A stretch of 64,000 nucleotides of DNA from Hoplostethus atlanticus. Lineage: Eukaryota > Chordata > Actinopteri > Trachichthyiformes > Trachichthyidae. How positions within the stretch are numbered: position 1 is the first letter of the stretch; every line of letters starts with the position of its first letter. The stretch covers positions 1,721,001 through 1,785,000 of the forward strand of contig JAXDDX010000057.1 of NCBI GenBank assembly GCA_034670405.1. Reading direction: 5' to 3'. The position numbers were made by a program, and so were the translations under genes. The notes below the pieces were generated by a model. The model did no database searches. It was given only the letters and a program-made list of their open reading frames with translations, and had not been told where the DNA came from. Shown piece after piece: positions 14,450 to 27,100 of the stretch.

Positions 14450-16298
14450 TCTCCCTCCCTCTTTTTGGCCCTCTGTACTGTGCCAGCTGTGCTTTGGCCA
14501 CACTGAGCCCTATTCTGGGTAACATGATCCTGGCTTGGGTGGCATTCACAGGAGGGGAGCATCTGGTCTGGGACTGTGGAGGCAGGACAACTGTGTCCCA
14601 GTCACATGCTATTATATTTGATGAAGTACCAATCTCTGTTGCGGTGGATCACTCTCACTCCTGCGCAAAGGAGAAACACCGAGTCTTCACAGCCAACCTG
14701 CCTAATTCCCTTATCTGCTGACACCATCAAATATTTGACAGAAATCAATATGGTTCGCTTGACTGGAAGCCACAGCATCTGGTTAGAGCACATTTTCAAC
14801 CTATTGGACGGTATCTAGCAATAACGCTGGTCAGCATATTTTGCAAGACTAATAAAATTTCATTGCATCGACGTGGTCACGATATTGGCACTCTGCATCT
14901 TTAGTGAAATGCAGTAGGTTCATTTTTCACTTTCCTTCTACTGACCTGTCATCCATACTGGGCCTCTGTGCATGGATATTTCCCCAGAACGCCCCGATGC
15001 CAAAGCCATTTGGCACCTTCTCTTTAGACACTGGTCAAACTCCTGATCTGACTCTCCACAACACGCCCTGGAAACCTCCCCTATCTGAAACAGGCAACGC
15101 TTTTCCCAATGTGAGTGCCCATCTGCTGTCCTGGCACTGTCCTGCACACATGTAGATTAACTACTTCATCTCACTGCATGCTGCTCCTGGCCAAACCCAT
15201 AGCTAGCCCACACACATTACCATCCAGGCATGTTTATAGGCAGCTCTGGTGTGGATTGGCCTGCTGGGAGGGTCAGACAGAGACCAGGAGGCTCCCTGGA
15301 GAGGATAGAACAGGCTGCTTGGTGCCTCACGTGAAGAGCGGCAAGAGTACTGGGACATACACAAATCACAGTTTACTCAGTTTACACAGATGAACAGGCT
15401 CCCCAACAATACACACTTTACTTTCTAGATCTCTCAAACAGACATGTGTGAGAGATCTGATGTATCTAGATGTATCTAAAAGTAAAACAATGTCAGTGTG
15501 CTCTGACTTGCAGGATTTATGCTCCATCCCTGCTAACTGCCATGAGGAAGGAACTGAGCCTCCCCAGTGCATCCGAGGAGTCACAGTCACACAGTTCAGT
15601 ATGGAGTAAGAAGGCCGAGCATTTCCAAATGGGAGTGTGAATTATTGGTCAACCCCCAACCCCATGCAGTGGTCAAACCATATTTTAACAAAGATATGAG
15701 TTCCACCGAAGTGCAACGTCTGCAACTATTCCATAAACTCACTCTGGTGTTCATTTCTGCTGACACAGGGTATTGCATGTAATAAACATTACATTTTAAA
15801 AATGGTAACATCTATTAGTCCCTCACAGGTGAGCTTAATGAAAAAAAAACATCCAGATGACTCTACCCATCATGCAATGCAGCTGCTTACCCACCACGTC
15901 TCTACAGGGCATGATAGATTGGACCACACTCCACCAGCTGGGCTGGAGGTTTTTTTGTGAGAAGTAGCAAACAAATTTAATTGTTTTTGTCTCTCTGCTG
16001 AAAAAAGCCTCATAATTAATTATTCAATGACTTCTTGCCGTCCTCCTGGTGAAAGCAACATCTGTCATTTTGTTCAAGTACACAAACTCACAAACACATT
16101 ATGGTCAAACTTTTTCATTCTTACGTCTTAACACATCTGCTGTATACAAATTTCTGCACAGCAAATTCTCATAGAAGAAGAGGAGGTATTATCTGTGTTG
16201 TCTCTGGTGTCTGGAACATTTCAAATCAGTGCTTTGGGTTACAGCTGGCCAAAGAAGCCACAATCAAAACCATGAAAACACTTCTTTTTATAACTACA

Positions 16299-16304
16299 TT
16301 TATT
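16299..16304 (-). promoter_or_regulatory. candidate distal poly(A) signal AATAAA
   Basis: AATAAA on the minus strand about 1.73 kb past the stop. Downstream on the minus strand is a T/G-rich stretch (gttttgattgtggcttcttt), as expected for a cleavage region. Confidence 0.45.
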
Positions 16305-16757
16305 AAAAAACAGAACAAAAAACAATAAGCAACCAATGTCCCATCTGGGATGAGACAGTTTACGGAGAGAGACATTTGTCAAAGCATACAAATCAGCAAA
16401 CTGTAATCTAGCAGCATCCAAATGTTGGAATCTCCAAAACAAATCATTTATATATTTAAATATATAATTTTGCCCTGGCAAGCTACACACTTTACAACAT
16501 ACACAGAGCTTTTCCTCTCCTTAGTGCAGAAAAAAAAAAACGGGAAAAAAAACCAAACCCAAATACCCTTAATAAAATAAACAACTTTAGGTTAAATAAG
16601 CTTAAATAATGGTGTTAAATACAAGACACTTCTGTGGCAGATCTGTACAGAAATAAACACATTTGGCATTGTAAGTGTGGTTCACTGGCGCTTGCTCTAA
16701 TGCTCTAGAAACCACTGCATATGAATACATTTTGCTGTGATAAACTACACTCACCCA

Positions 16758-16791
16758 TACACACACACACACACGCACACACACACACACA
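16758..16791. repeat. (CA)n microsatellite in probable 3' UTR
   Basis: CA units with one GC interruption; it would be (TG)n in the sipa1l2 transcript if the distal poly(A) site is used. Confidence 0.85.
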
Positions 16792-17026
16792 AGGTTTGTA
16801 TATCAGTGAGCCACAGACAAGGCATGTGTTTATGAAAGAGAACTAAAAGCAAAGAGAAACAATCCATTTATACCCAAGATTTTTTAGGCACAGTCTCTTC
16901 CTGTTTTATAAATACATGTCAAATACAACTGCTTCTTGACAGCAACTGTTCACGTTTGTGCTAATCTTTTTTTTGTTTTTTGTTTTGTTTTTTTTGTTTT
17001 TTACACAGTTTCATAACTACCACTTC

Positions 17027-17032
17027 TTTATT
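17027..17032 (-). promoter_or_regulatory. candidate proximal poly(A) signal AATAAA
   Basis: AATAAA on the minus strand about 1.0 kb past the stop, followed by a genomically A-rich stretch (about 16970-17005 in plus coordinates). The A-rich stretch could also cause internal priming in cDNA, so evidence from oligo-dT reads here would need care. Confidence 0.35.
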
Positions 17033-17960
17033 GCTAGGACATTGTGACAGTGAATAGAAACTACTGACAAACATTTTTTTCATGTGTGTAGGGAAAGCAC
17101 CTTTAAAACATCAAAATTACTGCCATGTGACCCTACATTACAACACTGAGGAAAAGAAAAGTGGAACTTGGGGGAAAAAAAAGAAAAAAAAAAAAGCGCT
17201 TGGCTCAAACATCAAGCCTCGAAAACCTATGAGACTTTGGGAACCAGAAAGTCCAGCAAAACAAAACAGGTCTCAGTTGAGCTACATTCATTTATCCCCG
17301 CCCCCATCGCCAAATGTGGATTCCTCTTGGTGCAAGCAGACAGTAAGTACCACTTCATGTTGTCCAGTACATTCCTCCCCTTCCTCCCTTGCCCTCTACC
17401 CCTCCACCTCCTCTCCTGACCCTCTCTAGTTTTTCCTGCTTTCTGCATCCGCGAAAGGCCAGCGGGCCCGACAGGCTGCACAGAACAGTTGTGTGACAGT
17501 GTGTGCAGTACAGTACAGCTGAGTATACAGTACAGTAGACTGACATGACATTAGGTAGATTATATGTAGACTACAGTAAATGAGCTCTACGGCTTTACAT
17601 TCCACTACTGTAAGCGTATCCCGGGGATTCAGGTAGGGCCTAGGGTTGGTTTCTTAAATTCTCTCCAGCTCCGGAGATGAGGAGGTTTCCCGAGAGTCTC
17701 GTTTGCCAGTATGGAGAAACCGTTAACTTCAGAAACACCTCTGCACCACAGACAGGAGGCTCCCAAACTAAAAGGTCCAGTTTAAGGGTTTCAGGTCTCT
17801 CCACGCAGGGCTGGACTGGAGTCTCCCAAGCAAGGGGCTTTTAAAAAGAGCTTTCGTTGCTCTCGGGAAAGTATCTGTATAATTTAAAGTTTGTTTGGCC
17901 CGTGGGTCATCTGGGGGGCGTGCTCAGGAGTTGAGTGGGTGCCCAAGAGCAGCGAAGGCA

Positions 17961-18033
17961 GTCTCTCTTTCTCTCTCTCTCTTCTCCTCTCTCTCTCTCT
18001 CACACACACTCTCTCTCACTCTCTCTCTCTCTC
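17961..18033. repeat. (CT)n tract abutting the sipa1l2 stop codon
   Basis: CT units with short CA and TCC interruptions. On the transcript this is a (GA)n that begins within the TGA stop codon. Confidence 0.9.
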
Positions 18034-18178
18034 AGGGTTTCTTGTCAATGGTGTGGAAGAACCACTCGGTGAACTTCCTGAGCTGTGCTGCCGCGGTCTG
18101 GCTCTCCTCCTGCAGACGCATGTTGTCCTGCCTCAGGTGCTGCACCTCCTCCTGCAAAATGGCCTTGTCCTCTTTCTC
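18032..18178 (-). CDS. sipa1l2: sipa1l2 exon 20 (terminal coding exon, coiled coil and stop)
   Basis: Forty-eight codons and a TGA stop at 18032-18034. It reads [40 protein letters not shown] and FHTIDKKP. Human ends FTEWFFTTIDKKS. The residues continue the heptad pattern of exon 19 and complete the coiled coil. Acceptor cttatgttag. The stop codon runs straight into a (GA)n tract in the transcript. Confidence 0.97.
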   Translation of the reverse strand, partial: EKEDKAILQEEVQHLRQDNMRLQEESQTAAAQLRKFTEWFFHTIDKKP

Positions 18179-21100
18179 CTAACATAAGAACAACAACGGC
18201 AGAACACACACACACACACACACACACGCACAATTAAAATGGATAGAGGTGTTGAAAGGTGTCCCATTACGAGCACACGTCCTTCGGTGCAGCTTAAATG
18301 GGAGGCATTAGCATGGCAGGGCAGCCGTCGCTCCGTTCTAGTAAAAGTGCATTTCCCTTTTCATTTTAAGCGCATTAGAGGAGGTGGGGACATTTTTTGG
18401 CCGGGACACAATAAGGAAAGGAAGCAGAATATTAAGTGGACAAGGTGGTAATTTGGAGACCTCGGGGCACCCATTACTCAAAGTCTATTCTCCTGCACTG
18501 CGTGACACGTATTGCTGCTTTACTGTAGCCTTTAGAAATATCGCAAATGTACTATTTGGTGATGTGTAACGCAACCCTGACAAAATAGAAACAGCAAAGC
18601 AAAAAGAAAACAAAGCACTCAATAGTGACAGGGTCTTTTGATTCGCGCTATGCACATTTGAGTAATTAAGTCTGGTCCAGAGTAGCTGAAAGGGGCCTTG
18701 TGTGAAGTACGTGAACTCACCTTTCTGAGGTCGTACTGCAGCTGCCTGAGGATCACCTCCAACTGGTTGACTTTACCAGTCAGCGTGGAGGGAGAGCTGG
18801 AGAGAGATTAACAAATGATAGGCTATAGGACATCCTTATTAACAAAGTGATCACGGCATCTACTGTGATATAGCATATTTATAACATGATTAGAGTTATT
18901 TTTCTTAAAGATAATTTCTTTGGGATTGTTTGCCTTTATTTGGTAGAAGCAGTAGAGAGAGACAGGAAGGGTTAGGAGAGAGGCGATGACATGCAACAAG
19001 GGTCCTAGACTAGGATTTGAACCCAGGAGGTTGCGGTTACGTGGTATGTGCCTGAGCTAACTGAGCCACCAGGACACCGAAAAGTGTTTATTATTACTTT
19101 GCAATTGCTCCAAGAGCATCTGTGCATGTTTGTGATGAGGTTATGGGAAGTAGTCGGGTGTAAGTGGTAAGCCTACCCTGCCTCCAGGGCTGCTCCCTCT
19201 GCGGCTGCCACCCGTCTGGTGAGCTCTCTTGAGATCTGCAGAGCCTCAGCCCGCTGCATGTCCGTCATAGTGCAGAAAGATGCCACACGCTGGTCTGGAG
19301 AGGGCACAGGCCATGCACTTTTAATAACATTCAGTCTTAACTCAACAAACAGGAAATGTGTTCAGCAGCACACTACATGGTGTCAACATGCACTTGCATT
19401 GGAATAGAACATCACACCCGCATGCAGAATGGAGGGAGCATTTCATTCATGCATTGTATGAATGAAAGCATCTAGTATAAGCACTGCTGCAAAGCATTAT
19501 CAATTACCAATAGGGACTCCTCCCATACGGAGTGATCTATGACCAGACAATATGGAAACAAGGATTTCTTGAAAATCAGAGATAGAATAAGTCCCCTGGG
19601 CTTCCCCTCCGGTGCCCTCACCCCCCCTGGTGTCCTCTGACAGCTGTTTGGTTCATAATGGGCTGGATCCCAGAGAGCTGTCAGGCACCAGTCATGCCTG
19701 TTTTACCATGTCGGGCCCTTAAGCTTGCTCAAAGCTCCATGGAAAACTTGGCGTGTTACGCTTGGGGACTGCTCAGTTTGAGGCGTAATGCTCTTTTCTT
19801 TGCAGCCTCTCTCCCTCTCAAGCCCTTGGTCTGAGACTGCCGATAGGAGGATCTGCATATTCAAAGAAAAGATTAAGGAAACTCTTCCATTAATTTAGGC
19901 CCCAAATGAAAGCTAATCCGCTCCAAGACAAAAGCTGATCTATCTGGAGTTGGTTGTTCAGATCAGGCAGGAAAGGGAGACCAGGCTTTGATTTACATAT
20001 GAATGCCATTTTCCCCCATGTTCAATGGCTGCATCAGAAAGATTAAAGACTTCTTCGAAAGCAGAGACGGACACAGGGAAGCAGCTTGCCATTTTAATTT
20101 GACCCAGTGTCCAGCGTTCCTAGTACAAGTTTCTGAAAAACAAATTTACAATCTTTGCCTGAGTGGACTTCCCATATTTATTTGAGAGGGAATATGGAAA
20201 ACATCCAATCATTACGACAGAGAGCTTTTTCAATAATTACATCAAAAGCCCTTTGTTGCTGTAATTTGCCAGAATCCGCCATCTGCTCCTACCTGCAAGA
20301 GTCAGAAGTGCCTAGCGCTTTTTTGGGGCTGTTGCAAGCTATTCCCACCTGCCATATAGTGAACATGAACAGTCCAAACAGCCTCTTAGGATCCATATGA
20401 CCTGGCTTATACATGCTACAGGATGATAAAACAGCAACTAGAGACAGTCATAAAAAAAAACTACCTACTACTATAATATAAAAGAAAGAAAAGAAAAGAG
20501 CTGGTTAAACAAACATAGCACAAATAGGGCTTTGAGACACTTTCTACTCGGCAACAGGGTTCCGCTTTACCCATCTTTCTCTGGGGCAGCAAAATGCCAG
20601 CATGGCTGCCGTGACAACTCCCTTCTTGCTGCCAGCCTGCATCATCTGCACTGACGCCGCTCATGTTAAATGCTACGCTGGGGGCTACGTGACGAGAAAC
20701 AGATCAAAGGAGGAAATTCCACACAGCATTCATGAATTATGACAAACGAACGGTTACATGCTACGCTCTCGGGGATCAGACGGCTTGGCTGGCGAAACCT
20801 ATGGCATGTCAGCGTTCATGAAAGGTGAGAGATAAACTGGCGTATGAGAAGCAGAAACATTAGTGATTAGTGAAGTGATGATGCTGGCCATGGAGTAGCT
20901 GAGACTTGTCAAGGATAATCAACTGAAAGCTGAGTGAAAAGACAGCTCTCATGTTTGGCAAGCACCAAACATGCATGTCATCTGGAAAGACCACGCTTTG
21001 TGTACAGGATCTTCTTATCAAGACCAAGCCTCATTCATTCAGCCATCATCATTTGAGTGTGTATTCCATTTAGCAAATCGCTAGCCACCAAAAACCATGA

Positions 21101-24100
21101 ACACTCTCTGAAACAGCTTTTTAGTCTTTAGTGTAAAAGACATACAGCGAAGATTAACCACAGTCAACCTTTTAAAGAAGACAGACCAGTCATTTCTGAG
21201 AAATCAGAAGGAATCGGTAGATTTGGACTGTAGATAACCAGGTGAGTCGTCTGTCACCATTCTCTAGAGAGAAGGAAACCGCTCCCTACCATATTCAGAA
21301 TATAATGGGCACAGGACCAGGGAGAAGCTGCAATTACTCCCAACTATCAAGAGCTTAATTATAAAGGCAGCGGTTAGGGCACTCTCCCTGAGTGGCGTCT
21401 TGCTGGGTTTATGGTGTGAAAACTGGCCCTGTGTCTGCGCTGAGAAATGATGGCTCATTTTTCCAAGTTAGTGCTTGACGGGAGTCACAATGGGGCTCAA
21501 AGCAGAGGCGCAAATAGCAAAAAGGATTGCCAAAAGTCAGCTCCTACAGCACTTAAGATATACACCAAGAGAAACACACACACACACACACACACACGCT
21601 CGCACACACACACACACGCTCGCACACACACAAGCAAGCACTTGCAGCTTACACGCTTACAGATACGCACGCACATACACACATGCTAAGCAGCCAGGAG
21701 GTGGATTGCACAAGGTGCCAGCAGCAGAGGCCAGGCTTCAGGTTACCTTCAAAAGCCCGTGCTGCATCGACCAGGTGAGACCAGTCCAGGCCTGAGGCAG
21801 TGTCTGGGAGGGGCATGAGGCCCGGGTCGCTGAACTTGGACCTGTCCGCCAAGGAGCCGTCAGAGAACCAAAACTCATCTGCAGAGACAGGCAGGCACTC
21901 AGATCAGTGTCTTTGCCTGGCCTGGGTTTAGGGCTAGGGAGTCCCCAGTCAACTTGCATCACAGGAGACAGGGGTTGGGAAAGAAATGGAGGGGCATTTC
22001 TCTTGGGGGAGAGGGGGGGGGGGGGGGGAGGGGGGAGGGGTAGCTGGATGTAACCCGTCATCTCTGCCAAGACTTTGCTAGAATGACATCTATCTGACCC
22101 CAGCCCTGCCTATCATGAGGCTACGCTCAGTAAAGTAACTTGAAAGTCCGATCCAATGCCTTCACCTAATTCAACTATTAATCAGAAAGAGTCTAAATAA
22201 CAAAACCTCATAAAGATCGCAAACAAGTTAATTTTGTAAAACAAAAGCTCCTTTGTGCTTCCACGTGTGAATGATAGGCTACAGTTGCACTATGTCACCT
22301 TCTCTGCATAGCACTCGCAAGGCTCTGTCTAACCGTCCGATAAATGACTTGTCTGAGCGAATGTCTTCATGTTTCAATCAATGCCGCCTTTCCCCTCCCT
22401 CTCTCTCTCTCACCCTCAGCTCTTAACCCTGGAAGACAGGGAATGCAATAAACAGGCTCCCATTTCACAGAGAGGCATTTAGAAAAGCATGAGTGGAGAG
22501 GCAGAGTAAAGTGAGAGTGAGAGAAAATGCAAAAAGAGAGCGAGCTGGAGGTGATGCTGACACTCTCCTTTCAATTTACCCGGCATCTTGGCGCTTGAGT
22601 GATTCACTGTTTACCAAATTGGGCTGTTTCAGTGGGAGAAAGAGAGAGCCTGTATTATCAACCACCCTTCAAAACAATCAGGAATCTATCAGGTTGACAG
22701 CCAGAACAGGCTAAAGAGAGAAACATCTTTCCAAAAGCCATTTTCTGTCTAACAACACCAGCCAGGAGATGGGCGAGGGACGGCATGGAAATGAGACAGG
22801 GGGGGGGTGGGGGGGGGGACAGAGGGGAGGCAGGCAGGGACTGATGAGTAAATGGGACATTATGCATGACAGACAGTGTGACACCCCCTGATGGAAAAAT
22901 AGGCATGTTCACGTCACTGATCTAAAAAAGACCTGCAGCGGTGCAGGCAGGACACATCGCATCTCTCGTCGGCAAATACACACTCAGGCTAGGAGAACAG
23001 TGGAGAGAGGGGGGAATACTAGCCCCGGCAGTGACAGGTGTCTGCTTCGTGCAGATGGAGTGGCGGCGCTAGCAAGTGTGGCGCGCTACCTCACCCAGTT
23101 TCCAATTAGTTGACTATATCGGGGAGCGCTGCTGAAGTGCGCACCGGTTGTGCTAATGATATCAGTAGGACACAAGTGGCCCTTCAAACAAGTATCTATA
23201 TCCTGGCTCTTATCCGGTGCCAGAGAAGAGGAATGGTAATCCAAGAGCAACATGCAGGGAAATTCAGCATTAGCTCCCCTGTCCCCAAGTGGCATTTAAA
23301 GGGACGGCTCAGAATTCGGCTTCCACTTCCTTTAAAAGCGCTTCAAGTCAACTATCGTGCATATTTTGGAGGGTTTCTCCTGCTGTGTGGCACCAATGTG
23401 GCCTAGTGAGAGTTTTGTGTGCCTGTGCTATGTACTCACTCCTCAGGTTGGACGCTCCCTGGTTGTGGATCATCCGAGGTGGCAGCGTGCTGTGGTAGGG
23501 CGGGGTGGTGCTGAACAGGATGTCGTTGGGCATGGCCTGGTCCAGCATGGAGCTATGCGAGCTGGCGTAGGACGAGCCTTTGCGGTTGCTGCACACACTC
23601 TCGTCCGACAGCGTCCGGTAGAGGGAGCGTCGCGGCGACACGCTGCCAGCTGCCGACATCTGAAAGACGACGGGAAGTAGGAAGGGAGAGAGAGAGAAAG
23701 AGAGAGGGAGAGAGAGAGAGGGGGTGGGACAGTATGTCAGCAGGTATTCACAACAAAAACAGGATGAATGGAGCAGGATGACCTCCAAACCCACGCCCCT
23801 CCCTCCATGCCCTCCTGTCTGCTCCTTCCCTGTGCTTTGGCTTTCCGCAGCACAGCAGGTTTACATGAGCAGACGGCTGGGTGGGCAACGCCAGGCAAGA
23901 GTGTCAAGAATCAATTACAGCCTTTTGCTCTCAGGGAAATGCAGATGGACCGAACACAGCTGGAGGGTGGCTGACAGAGGGGGGAAATAACAGAGCCTCC
24001 CAGTGTACGTGGCGACAGAGGTCACGGCGCCGCAGCGGTCGATATTTTAAACCGAGGCACGACGCGAGGATGGAGAAAACAGAGAGGAAATACACGTCAC

Positions 24101-27100
24101 TTAACTAGATTGGAAAGAAGCATATGAATAGACAGACTAGGCAAACAAGTATAAGCATATGCACTTAACATGAAACACAGTCACACACACACACACACAC
24201 GCTCTGTAGTCTGTGCCATTATCCAGGAATTGTCAAGACGTGGAATACAAGTGGAACAGGATACGTCCATCTCATGCAGGAGTCTATTAATAACTCACTA
24301 TTCTGTTGACTTGTGTTCCCTTGTTTGGTAGAGAGCAGACAAAGACCAATGAACATGGTCCAGTGAAGCAGCGCCTATGGACCTGTGTGTACGCGAGAGT
24401 ATGTTTACTCTACTTTCAAAGCATCTCTGGCACAGAACAAGCCTTTAACGTGGGGGTCGAAGATGAGGTCAGGAGGAAGATTCATGAAGGCTGCGGGGCT
24501 TCGACAAGCAGCAGCATCCTGAGGGGATTTGCCATTACACAGGGTACACACCTGCGAGATGCTAGAGTTTCATGACCACGGCCAGAATTTTGACAGAGGA
24601 TTCCCTGTTTGAACACGCAAAACCCACAAAGCGCTCTCCCATCCATCATTGTCCCTTTAGCCTACATAAATATTGTACATCAAAAGTAGCCACAAATGAT
24701 ACACACAGGGCAGTTGGCCAGATCGGTAAACGTCTGCCTTCGGTTTCTGGGCTGTAACCAACAAAAGGCTGGTATCCCCAACAAGCCAACACCCAACGAT
24801 CTCCATTTCAAAAGACAGATCCCCCACAAATCCCATGGTGAGAATTTGGCAACCAGAATCTATTATGTGTTTAAAGCAGATATATATTGGTATCAGAAGC
24901 ACCCCTTAGGGGTTTCAACTTAAGAAGGTTGTCCCTCATCGCCATTTTCCCACCCAACTTTACGAGATTAGACCCCCATATGGCTTTCTCTCATCAAAAC
25001 AACTTTAAACAGGATTTGCCGCTCTCTCATATAAAGCAAAAATAGCACACAGATTTAGTGTTCCCATAAATGGAGTCACGGCAAATAAAACCATTCGCAA
25101 TATGGCTTAATGTTTTTTTTCAGAGGCCATCTCTATTTATTACATCTAGCGCATCACACCAGCCTCTCTGCACATATCTCAAGAGTTCTGGTTGACTGAA
25201 CCTGCTGTACATTTTCTACATGACACAGCATCAATCAAACCTGAGGTTATCAGCACTTTCATATGTCTAAATCTGTCCAAATCCACCTCACTTGGCAATA
25301 GTGGGCTGTAATGTAGTCTAATGCTATTCTGCAACACAGCAAAGCCCTCATCACTTCCAGGCACCGGTGACGCAACCGCCTAGACTTTGTCCTGATTTCA
25401 AGATCCCTCCCCTGCAGTCCACACTGAACAACAGACGCACAGAGCCCTTTGATGTACAACTTAGGAGGATGTCTTGAACAACCACCTATTCAGATGCCTT
25501 TTTCTTTCCCATAGGAGGTTCAAAAAAAAAAATAAATAAAAGGAACGGGGTGGGAGAATAAGCCTTTCCTTTACGTCAAACCACACAATAGTCTGCCTGT
25601 CTCTGGGGCGTCCCAACGGACATCTTGGCTGGCAAGGAAAATCTCTCTGCACCTGCTCACCCCACACAAAACAGTGGCATCGCGTGACGGCTGGAAGTGA
25701 CATACGCATTAACCTTTACCGTCTTCCCCGCTCGATTACTTAGGAGATTAAAAAAAAAAAAAGTCGGATTGTATTGAATTAGAAATAAATCAGCGATATC
25801 TCCGACATTGTCATTAATGTAATTTGATTCCTGTACGTGCCAGCCGATGATTGAAAACATGCAGTCCCGGCGTAGCGGCTCCCAGAAAAGAACAGTACGT
25901 GTTCATTGGGATCAGATGCGGATATGGGAGGAGTGCCTGGCTCTGTGCCCTCTCTCATGCATCTCTCTCCCAGATTGCTTTTCCACACACTACATTATCC
26001 CACTGAATCAGACTGGAGAATGGGATTACAACAAAGGCCATAGTGCTCTTTGCATTCAACAAGCAGTGCTATATAGCCCTAGTACTGATTACAGAGCTTT
26101 TCTTCTCTGTGGGAAACATGGAATGGAATCAAATAAGGGGAAATCACAGCTCATGGCTGATGTTTTAGAGAGGCACTGAGGTCGCCTGTTCTCTTGTAAC
26201 CACTAGACTTTACACAAGCGGGGTGCATAACAGCAAGACGAACTAATCAGTGCAGTGCAACAACAAAGGTCTCGGTGCGCTGTCTTATCTGAGGGACAAG
26301 GCCTCCCTGCCCGCCAGAACCATCTCTCTCTCTCCTCCAGGGATGTAGTGCATTTGTATTAGAATTGAGCAGCATCCAAAAATAACCCATTTGTATGTCT
26401 CCAGGGTCCCTTCCTGGTAGATAATGGATGGGGGATGGAGGAAGGCGGGGGGGGGGGGGGGGGGGAACTCAAGATGCAATTAATAGAGTTTGCAGGACCC
26501 AGGGACATCAAACATGGACGCACTCTCCTGCAACTTCCTGCCTTTAATCCATGACATCTCGGCTGAGCAAACTCAGGCCCCATATAAATTAAATTACGCA
26601 AACAGTCTGTGCCCGTCCAATGGGGACTGAAAGGGCCTTATGTTGGAACAGAGGAGACGGTGGTGCCGAGCAGGACCAGCTGATAGGCAGCAGATGTTTG
26701 TCCTGCTCTTACTTGCTTCCCAGCGAGAGGTTATCTGCTCTGGTTTTGTCTGTCTCACATGCATGCCAGTTAGTCAGCAGGGTAAAATAGCCTTGGGTTA
26801 CAGATATTATCTATGTTATCTGATAGCGTGGCATTTCATTACTTCACATTGTCAACAGGTTTCATTTGTCTGTGTGTGTGTGTGTGTGTGTGTGCGTGTG
26901 TTATACGGTACATCTTGTAATTAATCGTTTTTTTGATGAATCGGTGACAGTGACGGTGCCTCACCTTTCTACTCCTGTCTTCTCCTGGAGGGCTGTCTGG
27001 CAGCATCATTTTAAGGTATTCCTCTTTGGAGAGTCCCTGCAGTGTTTTGCCGTGCTGCCCTGCAGCCTGCAGCCGGCAGGCAGCCTCCTGCGCGTACAGT

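Larger units (their letters stand above)
1..16281. other. intergenic DNA downstream of sipa1l2, no gene recognised
   Basis: All reading frames here are short, lack recognisable domains and show no run of splice-consistent homologous exons. The stretch holds (CA)n, (GA)n, (TA)n and (TTG)n microsatellites, a perfect 17-base hairpin (8114-8162) and a 14-base inverted repeat (1847-1882). Several moderately complex, non-repetitive stretches (for example 3480-3800 and 9340-9530) could be conserved regulatory DNA, but that needs a cross-species alignment. Confidence 0.6.
16282..18031 (-). other. sipa1l2: probable sipa1l2 3' untranslated region
   Basis: The stretch follows the stop codon and has no conserved reading frame. 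It starts with a (GA)n tract on the transcript strand and includes T-rich runs around 17160-17195 (transcript sense). An AATAAA on the minus strand at 16299-16304 would give a UTR of about 1.75 kb. A nearer AATAAA lies at 17027-17032. The true end was not determined; transcript 3' ends would settle it. Confidence 0.5.

Noticed and set aside
19000-19078. Possible tRNA gene on the minus strand
   Set aside because: The B-box is exact and the T-arm pairs, but the acceptor stem is incomplete and the anticodon arm does not form. The pyrimidine-rich tail fits a tRNA-derived SINE.
20950-20973. Nine-base inverted repeat CATGTTTGG / CCAAACATG
   Set aside because: Too short to stand out over 64 kb.
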